Source: Lachnospiraceae bacterium (GTDB lineage Bacteria; Bacillota; Clostridia; Lachnospirales; Lachnospiraceae). From it: a stretch of DNA of 64,000 bases. Made by a program: the position numbers and the translations under genes. The stretch lies in assembly GCA_900168235.1 (NCBI GenBank), contig FUZG01000003.1, forward strand, positions 310,001 to 374,000, written 5' to 3'. Positions 16,560-25,372 of the stretch are shown here, piece by piece (positions within the stretch are counted from its first letter, which is position 1; every line of letters starts with the position of its first letter). The notes beneath the pieces are model-generated. The model was not told where the DNA came from. It saw only the letters and a list, made by a program, of their open reading frames with translations, and ran no database searches.

Positions 16560-17570
16560 TTACCTCACTCCCGGAGCCGCCGCTCCGCCTTCTCTCTCTT
16601 TTCTGATAAAAAAATCTCTACCCGCCATCATATCATGATGCATCTGCTTCTTCAAATGTTCCAGATCAGGAAATTTTCTCTCTTCCCTGTGCCAGTGAAG
16701 AAGTTCGACTCTAAGTTCTTCTCCGTACAGATCCTCGTCAAAATCATACAGGAAAGTTTCGGCATTAACTGCGTCATCATCCTTTATGGTAGGCTTCTGT
16801 CCGATATTTGTAATGCTGTGAAATACCTGCGTACCTATAACAACATTAGAAAAATAAACGCCATACGGAGGCAGGAGCTTATCGTGCTCAGGCACAATAT
16901 TTACCGTAGGCATCTCCAGAACGGAGCTTCCAAGCTTGCGTCCGTGACTCACCTTTCCTTCCAGACTGTAAGGTCTGCCGAGAAGAGTATGAACCATCTC
17001 CATATCACCGTTTGAAACACGGTCCCGTACAAGAGTCGAACTGATTATCTCGTCATGATACCTAACCTTGTCGACTTCGATCGTTTCATAGGAAAGAACC
17101 TGTCCTGCGCCATCCTTAATCTCACGCTCCATCTGTTTTAGGAGTGCGAGATCACCTCTGCCGCCCTTACCAAAACTACAGTCGGGACCGGCTGCTACCG
17201 CCTTTGCTCTTAGCCCTTTTACGAGAACATCCCGTATAAAAATTTCCGGCTCCATACCGGCAGTGACTTCGTTTACAGGAAACTCGATCAGATAATCGAT
17301 CTCAAGATCTGCCAGAGTCTCTCTCTTTTCATGATTTGTAGTCAGAACCTTCTGCTCTTTTCCTGTGAAAAAGGATGCTATGGAACGATCAAATGTGAAT
17401 ACCGCTGTTTTATATCCGCGCTCTTTTTTGAGTCTGATAATAGTATCCAGAAGCTTCTGATGACCCCGGTGAACACCATCAAATTTTCCAATGGCTACCG
17501 CTGTTCCGGGAAAGTTCTTTTCGTTTTGAATATATTTATGAAATGCCGGAATATCCGGAAAAATACGCAT
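16560..17570 (-). CDS. ribF: Bifunctional riboflavin kinase / FAD synthetase
   Basis: It phosphorylates riboflavin to FMN and adenylates FMN to FAD. The N-terminal adenylyltransferase has GKFDGVHRGHQ (28-38), an HxGH-type motif. The C-terminal flavokinase begins near GRPYSLEGKVSHG and has the MPTVNI strand in place of the usual FPTANI. At 336 residues it is slightly long because of a short basic C-terminal tail. It sits in the conserved truB-ribF position with 11 nt between them. Confidence 0.96.
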   Translation of the reverse strand: MRIFPDIPAFHKYIQNEKNFPGTAVAIGKFDGVHRGHQKLLDTIIRLKKERGYKTAVFTFDRSIASFFTGKEQKVLTTNHEKRETLADLEIDYLIEFPVNEVTAGMEPEIFIRDVLVKGLRAKAVAAGPDCSFGKGGRGDLALLKQMEREIKDGAGQVLSYETIEVDKVRYHDEIISSTLVRDRVSNGDMEMVHTLLGRPYSLEGKVSHGRKLGSSVLEMPTVNIVPEHDKLLPPYGVYFSNVVIGTQVFHSITNIGQKPTIKDDDAVNAETFLYDFDEDLYGEELRVELLHWHREERKFPDLEHLKKQMHHDMMAGRDFFIRKEREGGAAAPGVR

Positions 17571-17581
17571 GATAGACCTTC

Positions 17582-18694
17582 TTATTCTGTCTCTGCTGTG
17601 GGTGCTGTATGCGCTTCCTTATCAAGGAAATACTTGATGAGCTTTGCATTGCCGCCATTTATCTCATAGAGGGCTGCAAAAGCACCGTCAGCGATCTTTA
17701 CTCTGTATGTTCCGTCAGGTGCGTCTGTCTGAAAAGCATTTCCGTTCCAAACAAGATGCTCTGTCCTTCCGGACACTGTCAGCTCAGGATAATCTGCAAA
17801 TACACTCTCAACCGTGTGAATATGCTTTTCTACTCCCGAAACACCAATCTCTTTCATGAGAGATTCCACTTCATCAAGTGTCAGTGCCTCTTCATCTGTA
17901 AATCCTGCGGCACGGGTCCTCGTAAGTTCCTCCATCGCAGCACCTACACCAAGCTTCTCACCTATATCTCTGCAGAGCGAACGGATATATGTTCCTTTTC
18001 CGCAGGAGATTTCCATGGTTACTACAGGTCCTGTTACCATGACTGTTTTTTCTCTGGTAACACCATCCTGATCTGTGTACTCTTTCTGCATAATGACCGG
18101 CGGTGCCTGCCATGTGAAATCCTGCACATCAATAGAATAGATCGTGACCCTGCTGGGCTTTCTCTCGATCACTTTACCTTCTCTTGCAAGCTCATACAAT
18201 TTTCTGCCGTCTACTTTTTTTGCAGAGTACATCGGCGGGATCTGATCATATTCACCTACAAAATTTTGTGCAGCCTTTCTCACATCCGATTCACTTAAAT
18301 GTATCAGATGATGGCGGCGTGCCAGAAATTCATCGCCTGTAAAATCATCTTCTTCCGGTGATGACATTTCCGCAGTATCGGATGCAGTCCAGGTCTGCGT
18401 TCCTGTCAGACACTTCAGGAGTTTTCCTGTGGTATCTTCAGTATCAGTAGTTATACCGAGTCTCATTCGGCACACATATGTTTTATCAGTATCTGTGAGC
18501 ATGCTCACAAGGGAAGTTCCCTTTCCAAGACATACCGGAAGAACTCCCGTAGCCGCCGGATCAAGGGTTCCTGTATGACCTATCTTTCTCATATGAAGGA
18601 TACCCCTGAGCTTTGCCACCACATCATTACTGGTAAATCCTGCCTCTTTATATATAGGCAGGATTCCATTAAATGGATTAATTTCTTTTTTCAT
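17582..18694 (-). CDS. truB: tRNA pseudouridine-55 synthase TruB, with insertions
   Basis: TruB makes pseudouridine 55 in the T-loop of tRNAs. The catalytic motif GHTGTLDPAATGVLP contains D45. At about 370 residues it is longer than the usual ~300. I see an acidic Ser/Asp/Glu-rich insertion of about 30 residues after TEDTTGKLLKC and a smaller one near TDQDGVTREK, before the GTYIRSL motif. The C-terminus has a PUA-like region. The ATG at 18694 lies inside the end of the upstream DHH gene (17-nt overlap). A TTG five codons upstream is the only alternative. Confidence 0.95.
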   Translation of the reverse strand: MKKEINPFNGILPIYKEAGFTSNDVVAKLRGILHMRKIGHTGTLDPAATGVLPVCLGKGTSLVSMLTDTDKTYVCRMRLGITTDTEDTTGKLLKCLTGTQTWTASDTAEMSSPEEDDFTGDEFLARRHHLIHLSESDVRKAAQNFVGEYDQIPPMYSAKKVDGRKLYELAREGKVIERKPSRVTIYSIDVQDFTWQAPPVIMQKEYTDQDGVTREKTVMVTGPVVTMEISCGKGTYIRSLCRDIGEKLGVGAAMEELTRTRAAGFTDEEALTLDEVESLMKEIGVSGVEKHIHTVESVFADYPELTVSGRTEHLVWNGNAFQTDAPDGTYRVKIADGAFAALYEINGGNAKLIKYFLDKEAHTAPTAETE

Positions 18695-19679
18695 TGAGCT
18701 GTCTCTCAATCTGTTCTGAAATATTATTCAGAATATCATGGTATGTACCGGTCATACTAAAACCGGCAGCTTTCTTGTGACCGCCGCCCCCGAAAAGCTG
18801 TGCGATCTTTGAAACGTCTACTTTGTCATTTGAACGCATTGAAACTTTATAGAGAAGCTGTTCATGTGAACTCTCATACATAAAGATCGCAACATCGACG
18901 CCCTTTGTATGAAGCATCTGATTTACGATTCCTTCGAAATCAGAACTCTTTGCGTTGTAGAACTCCATTACCCTGTGATCGATCACAGAAGCAATGCATC
19001 TTCCGTCCATGAAAAGGATACTTTCCATGACTGCTCTGCCCATGATCTGGTTCTGCAGATATGTCTTCTCATAAAAAGTACGGTTGATTATATCTGTAAA
19101 ATCAAATCCGTATTCTATAAGCTTTCCTACGATCTCCAGCGTCTTTCTGGAAGTGTTGCTGTACTGCATCACACCTGTATCGTGAATGATACCTGTATAA
19201 AGACACTTTGCGATCTCTACATCGATCTTGTCTTCATCGATGAGATCAAAAACGAGCTCAGATGTGGAACTTGCATCAGGCACAATGTGATTGTAACGCG
19301 CAAAACCCTTACTGCTGATGTGATGATCGATGCACACTGTTGTCTTCGCTCTTGTGAAATACTCACCTGCGAGTCCAAGTCGTCCGAGATCACCGAGATC
19401 CAGTGCAAAAAACAGATCAAGACTCTCGAACTCCTGCTTTTTGCCCATGAAGTTTGCAGGATCAAGCTTAACCGGCCACTGTATTTCATCAAAGCCCTTC
19501 AGATCAGCGAATATGTCCGCCGGCTTCTCAAGAAATAAAGTAACCTTTTTTTCCGGCCATACCTTTTTCAGATAGTTATAAAGAGCAAGTGTTGATCCGA
19601 CCGCATCACCATCCGGACGAACATGACCTGCTATACCAATAGTTTCAGCCCCTTCTACTAACTCTCTTAAATTAATCAT
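18678..19679 (-). CDS. nrnA: DHH-family phosphoesterase (NrnA-like nanoRNase/pAp phosphatase)
   Basis: A 333-residue protein with the DHH motifs GHVRPDGDAVGS (motif I, about 18-29), a later D-x-x-x-D, DHH (in CIDHHIS) and a C-terminal DHHA1 domain ending in GGGGHKKAAGF. NrnA proteins degrade 2-5-nt RNA remnants and dephosphorylate 3'-phosphoadenosine 5'-phosphate. The start at 19679 has AGGG 5 nt upstream; the reading frame extends further but into a hairpin. It lies between rbfA and truB as in Firmicutes. Confidence 0.92.
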   Translation of the reverse strand: MINLRELVEGAETIGIAGHVRPDGDAVGSTLALYNYLKKVWPEKKVTLFLEKPADIFADLKGFDEIQWPVKLDPANFMGKKQEFESLDLFFALDLGDLGRLGLAGEYFTRAKTTVCIDHHISSKGFARYNHIVPDASSTSELVFDLIDEDKIDVEIAKCLYTGIIHDTGVMQYSNTSRKTLEIVGKLIEYGFDFTDIINRTFYEKTYLQNQIMGRAVMESILFMDGRCIASVIDHRVMEFYNAKSSDFEGIVNQMLHTKGVDVAIFMYESSHEQLLYKVSMRSNDKVDVSKIAQLFGGGGHKKAAGFSMTGTYHDILNNISEQIERQLNEKRN

Positions 19680-19695
19680 ATCTTCCCTTTCAAAA

Positions 19696-19761
19696 GGCGG
19701 ACCTACCCGCCTGTCCCTTCGATTAATGATAATCGCTTTCTGACAGGTGGGCAAGTCCGCC
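19696..19761 (-). repeat. Large inverted repeat in the rbfA-nrnA gap
   Basis: Two 20-nt arms (19696-19715 and 19742-19761) are complementary except at three positions. The loop contains its own CGATTA/TAATCG stem. In the mRNA it forms a long hairpin just before the nrnA ribosome site. The run after it is only TTTTG, so it is not a clear terminator; it may be a processing or stability element. Confidence 0.6.
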
Positions 19762-19770
19762 CCTCATTTT

Positions 19771-20172
19771 TTATATATCAGAATCTTCTTCAGATTCCTC
19801 TGCATGAGATGCCTTTTTTGCATCTTCCCTCATGACTTCATCAATTTTCTTCGCCATGTCTACACCATACTGAATGGACTCGTCCATGACAAATTTCAGT
19901 TCCGGAGTGTTCCGGAGATTAACAATACGCGCAAGCTCGTGACGAATGAATCCCTTTGCAGAATTAAGTCCTGCAAGAGTATTCTCCCTCTCTTCCTCGC
20001 CGCCAAGGACACTGATATAAACCTTACAGGTTTTCAGGTCCGGTGCAACATAAACATCCATAACAGAAGTCATAAGACCTACTCTGGGGTCTTTAACTTC
20101 ACGGATGATAGAGGAAAGAGCACGCATAACTTCACCGTTTATACGGTTGTTCTTTGTACTGTTTTTTCTCAT
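19771..20172 (-). CDS. rbfA: Ribosome-binding factor A
   Basis: A 133-residue KH-fold small-subunit assembly factor. It has the typical MRALSSIIREVKDPRVG start region, the VYVAPDLKTCKVYISVLG strand and the FIRHELARIVNLRNTPELKF block. The last ~20 residues are an acidic tail. It helps mature the 5' end of 16S rRNA. It is 3 nt after infB, the usual order. Confidence 0.96.
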   Translation of the reverse strand: MRKNSTKNNRINGEVMRALSSIIREVKDPRVGLMTSVMDVYVAPDLKTCKVYISVLGGEEERENTLAGLNSAKGFIRHELARIVNLRNTPELKFVMDESIQYGVDMAKKIDEVMREDAKKASHAEESEEDSDI

Positions 20173-20175
20173 ATA

Positions 20176-23076
20176 TTAGTCTCTCGCAACCTCGACCATC
20201 TTGTAGCACTCTACAACGTCGAGTTCCTTAACATCATTGAAGTCCTCGAATACAAGACCACACTCGTATCCTTCTCTAACTTCCTTTACGTCATCCTTAA
20301 ATCTCTTCAGGCTGGCAAGTTTACCCTCATGGATAAGCTCTCCATCTCTCTTGATCCTTATGCTGCAGCCTCTTTCTACTGTACCGTCTGTTACATAAGA
20401 ACCTGCGATATTTCCGATCTGGCTTGCCTTGAAGATCTGACGGATCTCTACGTGGCCAAGGATCTTCTCCTCGAATACCGGTGCAAGGAGACCCTTCATA
20501 GCAGACTCAACTGCATCGATAGCCTGGTAGATAACGCTATACAGGTGGATATCAACTTCCTCTGTCTCAGCAGTCTGCTTTGCAAGTGCATCAGGACGAA
20601 CGTTAAATCCGATGATGACAGCATTTGAAGCGCTGGCAAGGATAACGTCGGACTCATTGATGGCACCAACACCGCCATGGATGACCTTAAGGGCAACTTC
20701 ATCATTTGAAAGCTTCAGAAGTGACTGCTTCAGAGCCTCTACAGAACCCTGTACGTCAGCCTTGATGATGACATTAAATTCCTTCAGATCGCCCTCTTTG
20801 ATCTGTGAGTACAGATCATCAAGAGACATTCTCTGCTTTGTCTCACGGAGAAGTTCCTTCTTATGCTGTTCCTTGAAGGTCTCAGCAAATTCCTTACCCT
20901 CTTTATCAGTATTAGGAGAGATAAAGATCTCACCAGCTTCCGGAACATCATCAAGACCAAGGATCTCTGCCGGTGTAGAAGGACCGGCCTCCTTGATTCT
21001 CTTACCATTTTCATCAGTCATGGCACGAACACGTCCGTGACATGCACCAACTGCGATGAAGTCTCCGACATGGAGTGTACCCTTCTGTACGAGTACGGAA
21101 GCTACAGGACCTCTTCCCTTATCAAGCTGTGCCTCGATAACAAGACCTCTTGCCTTACGGTTTGCATTTGCCTTGAGCTCGAGCATATCAGCTGAAAGAA
21201 GGATCATCTCAAGGAGTGTATCGATACCTTCACCGCTCTTTGCTGATACAGGAACAAATACTGTAGATCCGCCCCAATCCTCAGGGATGAGCTCATACTC
21301 TGCAAGCTCCTGCTTAACACGGTCGATATTTGCGCTGGGCTTATCGATCTTGTTTACAGCAACGATGATGTCAACACCAGCTGCCTTCGCATGGTTGATA
21401 GCTTCTACTGTCTGAGGCATTACACCATCATCAGCAGCTACAACGAGAACAGCGATATCTGTTGAATTTGCACCACGCATACGCATAGCTGTGAATGCTT
21501 CGTGACCAGGTGTATCAAGGAATGTGATCTTACGATCCTTGATCTTGACCATGTAAGCACCGATAGCCTGTGTGATACCACCGGACTCTTTATCTGTTAC
21601 GTTTGTCTGACGGATCTTATCCAGAAGGGATGTCTTACCGTGGTCAACGTGACCCATTACGCAGACAACCGGAGGTCTCTTGGACATTACGCTCTCGTCT
21701 TCTTCGTCTTCCTTCAGAAGCTCTGCGATAACGTCAACCTTCTTCTCATGCTCACAGAGGATATCATAATCCGCTGCGATATTTTCTGCCTCATCATAGC
21801 TGAGCTCAGAGTTCAGGGTAACTACCTGACCTGCAAGGAAGAGCTTCTTAATGATCTGTGCAGACTGGATCTTCATGTGATCAGCAAGCTCACGGATTGT
21901 AAGTGTATCCGGAATTGTGATCACCTTGATCTCCTCTTCAACCGGCTTTTCTACCGGTGCAGGCTTATGGAAGCCATGAGGATTGAACTTCTTTCTTGCT
22001 CTCTCCTCCATGCTAGCCTCTGCTACAGCCTCTTTTCTTCTTCTTGCTTCGGACTGTCTTCTGCGGTCTGCATCATAACGGTGTCCCTGTGCTCCTCCGC
22101 GTCCGCTTCCTGCTGCGGGTGCCGGTGCAGCGCCCCCCGCAAAGCCTCCGCGGCTGTTCTGGTTCTGGTTGAAGGAACCCGGTCTTGAAGCGCTTCTATT
22201 AAAGCCAGGACGATTATTATTATTGCCGAAATTACGGTTACCATTCTGAGCAAATGATCCGCGCTGGCCGCCACCCTGGTTATTATTCTGCCCAAAGGAT
22301 CTGCGCTGGCCGTTGTTGTTGTTCGGACGGTTGCCATTGCCACCTCTTCCCTGACCATTTCCGGAACGGTTATTGCTGCCATTTCCATTTCCGTTGCCAG
22401 TGGTCTTCTTCATTGCTGCCATATTGGCATAAACATTTCCGATGACTCTCTTGATCGGGCTGCTCTGCTCTGCAGTTGTATTGTCCTTTGCTGCTTCTGT
22501 CTGAGGCTTTTCCTCTGTCTTCTCAGGAGCTGCATTTACTGCTGCCGGTGCTGCCTTCTCAACTGTAGGAGCCGGTGCCTCTGTCTTTTCAGGTGCCGGA
22601 GCTGCTGCCGGCTTCTCCGCGCTGACATTCTCTTTCTTCACGCCGACAAAAGCATCGGGAGAAGCAACCTCTGTATGCTGGAAAGGCTTTCTTGCCTTCG
22701 GCTGCTCGATCTTTCCGTTGCTGATCTTTACGATCTGACGGCCGCCGTTATTATTTCTGTTTCCACGGCCTGTATTATTTGTTGCAAAGATGATGTGCTT
22801 CTTCTTTTTAGGCTTGTTATCGCCGCCCTCAGCACTTCCTGCAGCCTTTTCAGCCGTCTTGTCTGCTGCAGGCTTTGCAGCCGCATCACTCTTCTTAGCT
22901 GCATCGCCGCCAAACTTTGAACGTACCATATCAATATACTTATCATCGATACTGCTCATGTGGTTGGCAACGTCTGCGCCATTAGCGTTAAGGTATTCAA
23001 CTACATCCTTGTTGGATACGCTGATACCCTTTTCCTTTAATTCTTTTGTAAGCTTTAAAATCTGCATTTTTGCCAT
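20176..23076 (-). CDS. infB: Translation initiation factor IF-2
   Basis: A 966-residue IF-2, the GTPase that brings initiator tRNA to the 30S subunit. It has an IF2_N domain at 1-55, an Ala/Pro/Lys-rich stretch to ~225 and an unusual Gly/Asn/Arg/Gln-rich low-complexity stretch at about 226-335. A second IF2_N follows near 385-440, then the G domain with GHVDHGKT at 475-482, [12 protein letters not shown] and SAKSGEG. C-terminal beta-barrel and tRNA-binding domains complete the protein. Its ATG overlaps the ylxQ stop by one base (TAATG). The RGG-like region suggests nucleic-acid contacts (inference). Confidence 0.98.
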   Translation of the reverse strand: MAKMQILKLTKELKEKGISVSNKDVVEYLNANGADVANHMSSIDDKYIDMVRSKFGGDAAKKSDAAAKPAADKTAEKAAGSAEGGDNKPKKKKHIIFATNNTGRGNRNNNGGRQIVKISNGKIEQPKARKPFQHTEVASPDAFVGVKKENVSAEKPAAAPAPEKTEAPAPTVEKAAPAAVNAAPEKTEEKPQTEAAKDNTTAEQSSPIKRVIGNVYANMAAMKKTTGNGNGNGSNNRSGNGQGRGGNGNRPNNNNGQRRSFGQNNNQGGGQRGSFAQNGNRNFGNNNNRPGFNRSASRPGSFNQNQNSRGGFAGGAAPAPAAGSGRGGAQGHRYDADRRRQSEARRRKEAVAEASMEERARKKFNPHGFHKPAPVEKPVEEEIKVITIPDTLTIRELADHMKIQSAQIIKKLFLAGQVVTLNSELSYDEAENIAADYDILCEHEKKVDVIAELLKEDEEDESVMSKRPPVVCVMGHVDHGKTSLLDKIRQTNVTDKESGGITQAIGAYMVKIKDRKITFLDTPGHEAFTAMRMRGANSTDIAVLVVAADDGVMPQTVEAINHAKAAGVDIIVAVNKIDKPSANIDRVKQELAEYELIPEDWGGSTVFVPVSAKSGEGIDTLLEMILLSADMLELKANANRKARGLVIEAQLDKGRGPVASVLVQKGTLHVGDFIAVGACHGRVRAMTDENGKRIKEAGPSTPAEILGLDDVPEAGEIFISPNTDKEGKEFAETFKEQHKKELLRETKQRMSLDDLYSQIKEGDLKEFNVIIKADVQGSVEALKQSLLKLSNDEVALKVIHGGVGAINESDVILASASNAVIIGFNVRPDALAKQTAETEEVDIHLYSVIYQAIDAVESAMKGLLAPVFEEKILGHVEIRQIFKASQIGNIAGSYVTDGTVERGCSIRIKRDGELIHEGKLASLKRFKDDVKEVREGYECGLVFEDFNDVKELDVVECYKMVEVARD

Positions 23077-23393
23077 TAAGTATTATCCTCCCTGGACAGA
23101 CGTTTCACAATCTCATCAGCAAATCCCGGATCCAGGACTGCAACTGAAACACGTTTCTCTTTTCCGAGCGCATGTCCCACTACATCCATGGTTCCGTGTT
23201 CGAAATATGGAACGCGGTAATATGTACATTTATCACGAAACTTCTTTTTTGTTCTCTCTGACGCATCACGAGTGACAAGGACTAAATGCGCCTTGCCTTC
23301 CTTTACTGCCTTCAGGACGGCAAACTCACCGCTCGCCATCTTTCCGGCCCGCTGTGCGAGCCCCAGAAGAGAATCAATCTTACTCAATTCCAA
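23076..23393 (-). CDS. L7Ae/YlxQ-family RNA-binding protein
   Basis: A 105-residue L7Ae/L30e/S12e-type fold: [22 protein letters not shown], then [16 protein letters not shown] and a [16 protein letters not shown] block. YlxQ proteins lie between ylxR and infB in Firmicutes and bind kink-turn-like RNA. It overlaps ylxR by 14 nt and infB by 1 nt, so translation is coupled across all three. Confidence 0.93.
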   Translation of the reverse strand: MELSKIDSLLGLAQRAGKMASGEFAVLKAVKEGKAHLVLVTRDASERTKKKFRDKCTYYRVPYFEHGTMDVVGHALGKEKRVSVAVLDPGFADEIVKRLSREDNT

Positions 23394-23670
23394 GCTCTTC
23401 GAACTCCTTTATGAGATGATCCACTGTATTCTGTCCTGCCGGGATCTTGAACGATCTTTCCAGTCCTTTACGGTCTATAGCCGCTTTCAGACATTTCTCC
23501 TGCCTGCAGATATAAGCACCACGGCCATTTGCACGTCCGGTAGGATCAAGTTTTATCTCTCCTTCCGGTGTCCGCACGATCCTTATCAGTTCCTTTTTAG
23601 GACGGATCGTGTTGCATCCGATGCACTTCCGTGTAACTTCTTTTTTCTTGTCAGGCTGGTTTATTTTCAT
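23380..23670 (-). CDS. ylxR: YlxR-family RNA-binding protein (RnpM-like)
   Basis: A 96-residue protein with the YlxR signature RKCIGCNTIRPKKELIRIVR, GRANGRGAYICR and the following CLKAAIDRKGLERSF. YlxR family members bind RNA; a Clostridia/Bacilli member is reported to bind RNase P RNA. It lies between nusA and ylxQ in the classic order. Confidence 0.95.
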   Translation of the reverse strand: MKINQPDKKKEVTRKCIGCNTIRPKKELIRIVRTPEGEIKLDPTGRANGRGAYICRQEKCLKAAIDRKGLERSFKIPAGQNTVDHLIKEFEELGIE

Positions 23671-23724
23671 CGGGGACAGATTCCTCCAACTGTTTCTCCA
23701 TCATTTCATGCCGAAAAACAAAGA

Positions 23725-24963
23725 TTATTCTTCTGTTTCTTCAGCAGAAACTTCTTCATCAACGGTCTCTTCAGTCTCCTCTGAGATTTCCTCAGATTCC
23801 TCTTCTACAAATTCACCGTCTTCTGTATATTCATCATCTTCGTACTCATCATCCTCATCAGAGAGATAATCCTCCATGCGGAATCCGGGTGCATCCTTAG
23901 CCTGAGTCTCAGACTTGATATCGATCTTGAATCCTGTAAGTCTTGCAGCAAGACGTGCATTCTGACCTTCACGTCCGATCGCAAGTGAAAGCTGATAGTC
24001 AGGAACTACAACCTTTGCAGTCTTCTCATCACCGTCAACGATAACGGAAACGACCTTTGCAGGAGAAAGTGCATTCTCGATAAAGATAGCCGGGTTCTCA
24101 TCCCAGTTGATGATATCGATCTTCTCGCCGCCAAGTTCCTCAACTACTGCATTTACACGTGCGCCGCTGATACCTACGCATGCTCCGACTGCATCAACAT
24201 CCGGGTTGTTGCTCCATACTGCCATCTTTGTACGTGATCCTGCTTCTCTGGAGATACCCTTGATCTCAACAGTTCCGTCAGAAACCTCTGCAACCTCTGT
24301 CTCGAAAAGACGGCGTACAAGTTCCGGATGTGTTCTGGAAACAAGGATTCTGGGGCCCTTTGAAGAGTTACGTACTTCAAGCACATAAACCTTTACATGA
24401 TCATTCGGATTGAGGATCTCGCCTGCAACCTGCTCATTCTCAGAAAGGAATGCATCTGCATGTCCAAGGTTCACACTTATATTTCTTCCAATGAAACGCT
24501 GAACTGTACCAGTGATGACCTCGTGCTCCTTGCTGATGAATTCGTTGTAAACAGCATTGCGCTCTTCTTCACGAATCTTCTGAAGGATAACGTTCTTTGC
24601 ACTCTGAGCTGCGATTCTTCCGAAGTTCTGGCTCTTAAGCTCAACCTTTACAGTATCGCCGATGCCAACGGTAGGATTGATAGCTGCCGCATCATCAGGG
24701 CTGATCTCTGTGAGGGGATCTGAAACATTCTGTACTACTGTCTTTTCCGCATAAAGGAAGAAAGAACAGTCATCACGGTTCAGGTCGCAGTGAATATTCT
24801 CTGTCTTTCCATAATTGCTCTTGCACGCGATCATCAGTGAATTTTCGATCGCATCCAGAAGAATATCTCTGCTGATATCTTTCTCTTTCTCAAGGATATC
24901 AAGGGCCTGTCTCAGCTCACTTGCTGCGCTTGCCTGAGCGTCCTCTGTCTTTTTCTTTCTCAT
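23725..24963 (-). CDS. nusA: Transcription elongation/termination factor NusA with acidic tail
   Basis: NusA binds RNA polymerase and the nascent RNA to modulate pausing and termination. The order is N-terminal polymerase-binding domain (1-~125), S1 domain (ITGTVQRFIGRNISVNLG), KH1 and KH2 (IGREGQNARLAARLTG). The last ~50 residues are almost entirely Asp/Glu, an acidic tail that differs from the ordered repeats of E. coli NusA. Its ATG overlaps rimP as ATGA, and AGGAG lies 8 nt upstream inside rimP. Confidence 0.97.
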   Translation of the reverse strand: MRKKKTEDAQASAASELRQALDILEKEKDISRDILLDAIENSLMIACKSNYGKTENIHCDLNRDDCSFFLYAEKTVVQNVSDPLTEISPDDAAAINPTVGIGDTVKVELKSQNFGRIAAQSAKNVILQKIREEERNAVYNEFISKEHEVITGTVQRFIGRNISVNLGHADAFLSENEQVAGEILNPNDHVKVYVLEVRNSSKGPRILVSRTHPELVRRLFETEVAEVSDGTVEIKGISREAGSRTKMAVWSNNPDVDAVGACVGISGARVNAVVEELGGEKIDIINWDENPAIFIENALSPAKVVSVIVDGDEKTAKVVVPDYQLSLAIGREGQNARLAARLTGFKIDIKSETQAKDAPGFRMEDYLSDEDDEYEDDEYTEDGEFVEEESEEISEETEETVDEEVSAEETEE

Positions 24964-25265
24964 TCTTCATTCTCCTTTTCGGAATCTCCATCACCCTCAT
25001 TGGGATCGACCATGAATCCAGGTGAGCTGATCTCCATGGTATAAGCATCTTCAATATAATCTTCCTGATCGAGTTTCTTGCTCACGATACGGCTCACAAG
25101 AACACAGTCATCGATCGTGATGCCGCCGGGCTTATTGATGAACGCCCTCAGATAGTAGTTTCCGTTTTCCTTAACATACTCTGTACGTACCAGCTCAAAC
25201 CCGTTCTTGTCTGTAACCGGTCTTACGATCTCTGCAAATTTTTCTGCAATCTGGTTTTCGGTCAT
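24960..25265 (-). CDS. rimP: Ribosome maturation factor RimP, N-domain only
   Basis: A 101-residue protein with the complete RimP N-terminal alpha/beta domain: GFELVRTEYVKENGNYYLR, IDKPGG-type FINKPGGITIDDC and MEISSPG at 77-83. After SSPG, where normal RimP continues (usually PLxxxxDF then an SH3-like domain, about 150 residues in all), it ends in an acidic 18-residue tail. nusA starts at the stop codon, so there is no hidden remainder. RimP assists 30S assembly. Whether the short form works alone is unknown. Confidence 0.9.
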   Translation of the reverse strand: MTENQIAEKFAEIVRPVTDKNGFELVRTEYVKENGNYYLRAFINKPGGITIDDCVLVSRIVSKKLDQEDYIEDAYTMEISSPGFMVDPNEGDGDSEKENEE

Positions 25266-25298
25266 TTTTCCTCCGGTCGCGATTTAAACGCGCACATA

Positions 25299-25327
25299 AG
25301 AAAAGTGGGCTCTTTTGAAGCCCACTT
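25299..25327 (-). terminator. Hairpin terminator after rluA-type gene, also in the rimP leader
   Basis: AAGTGGGC pairs with GCCCACTT across a 9-nt loop, followed by TTCTT on the minus strand. It ends the pseudouridine synthase transcript but lies downstream of the rimP promoter too. Confidence 0.85.
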
Positions 25328-25343
25328 AACACCTACAGAACAA

Positions 25344-25372
25344 ACTATATCACCCGTGTGTGTCATCGTCAA
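25344..25372 (-). promoter_or_regulatory. Sigma-A promoter of the rimP-nusA-infB operon
   Basis: TTGACG, 17-nt spacer, TATAGT. It overlaps the last codons of the pseudouridine synthase gene. The predicted start is about 70 nt before rimP. Confidence 0.8.

Noticed and set aside
24960-25265. Frameshift in rimP hiding the C-terminal domain
   Set aside because: nusA starts on the rimP stop with its own ribosome site and there is no leftover sequence that could code for the missing domain.
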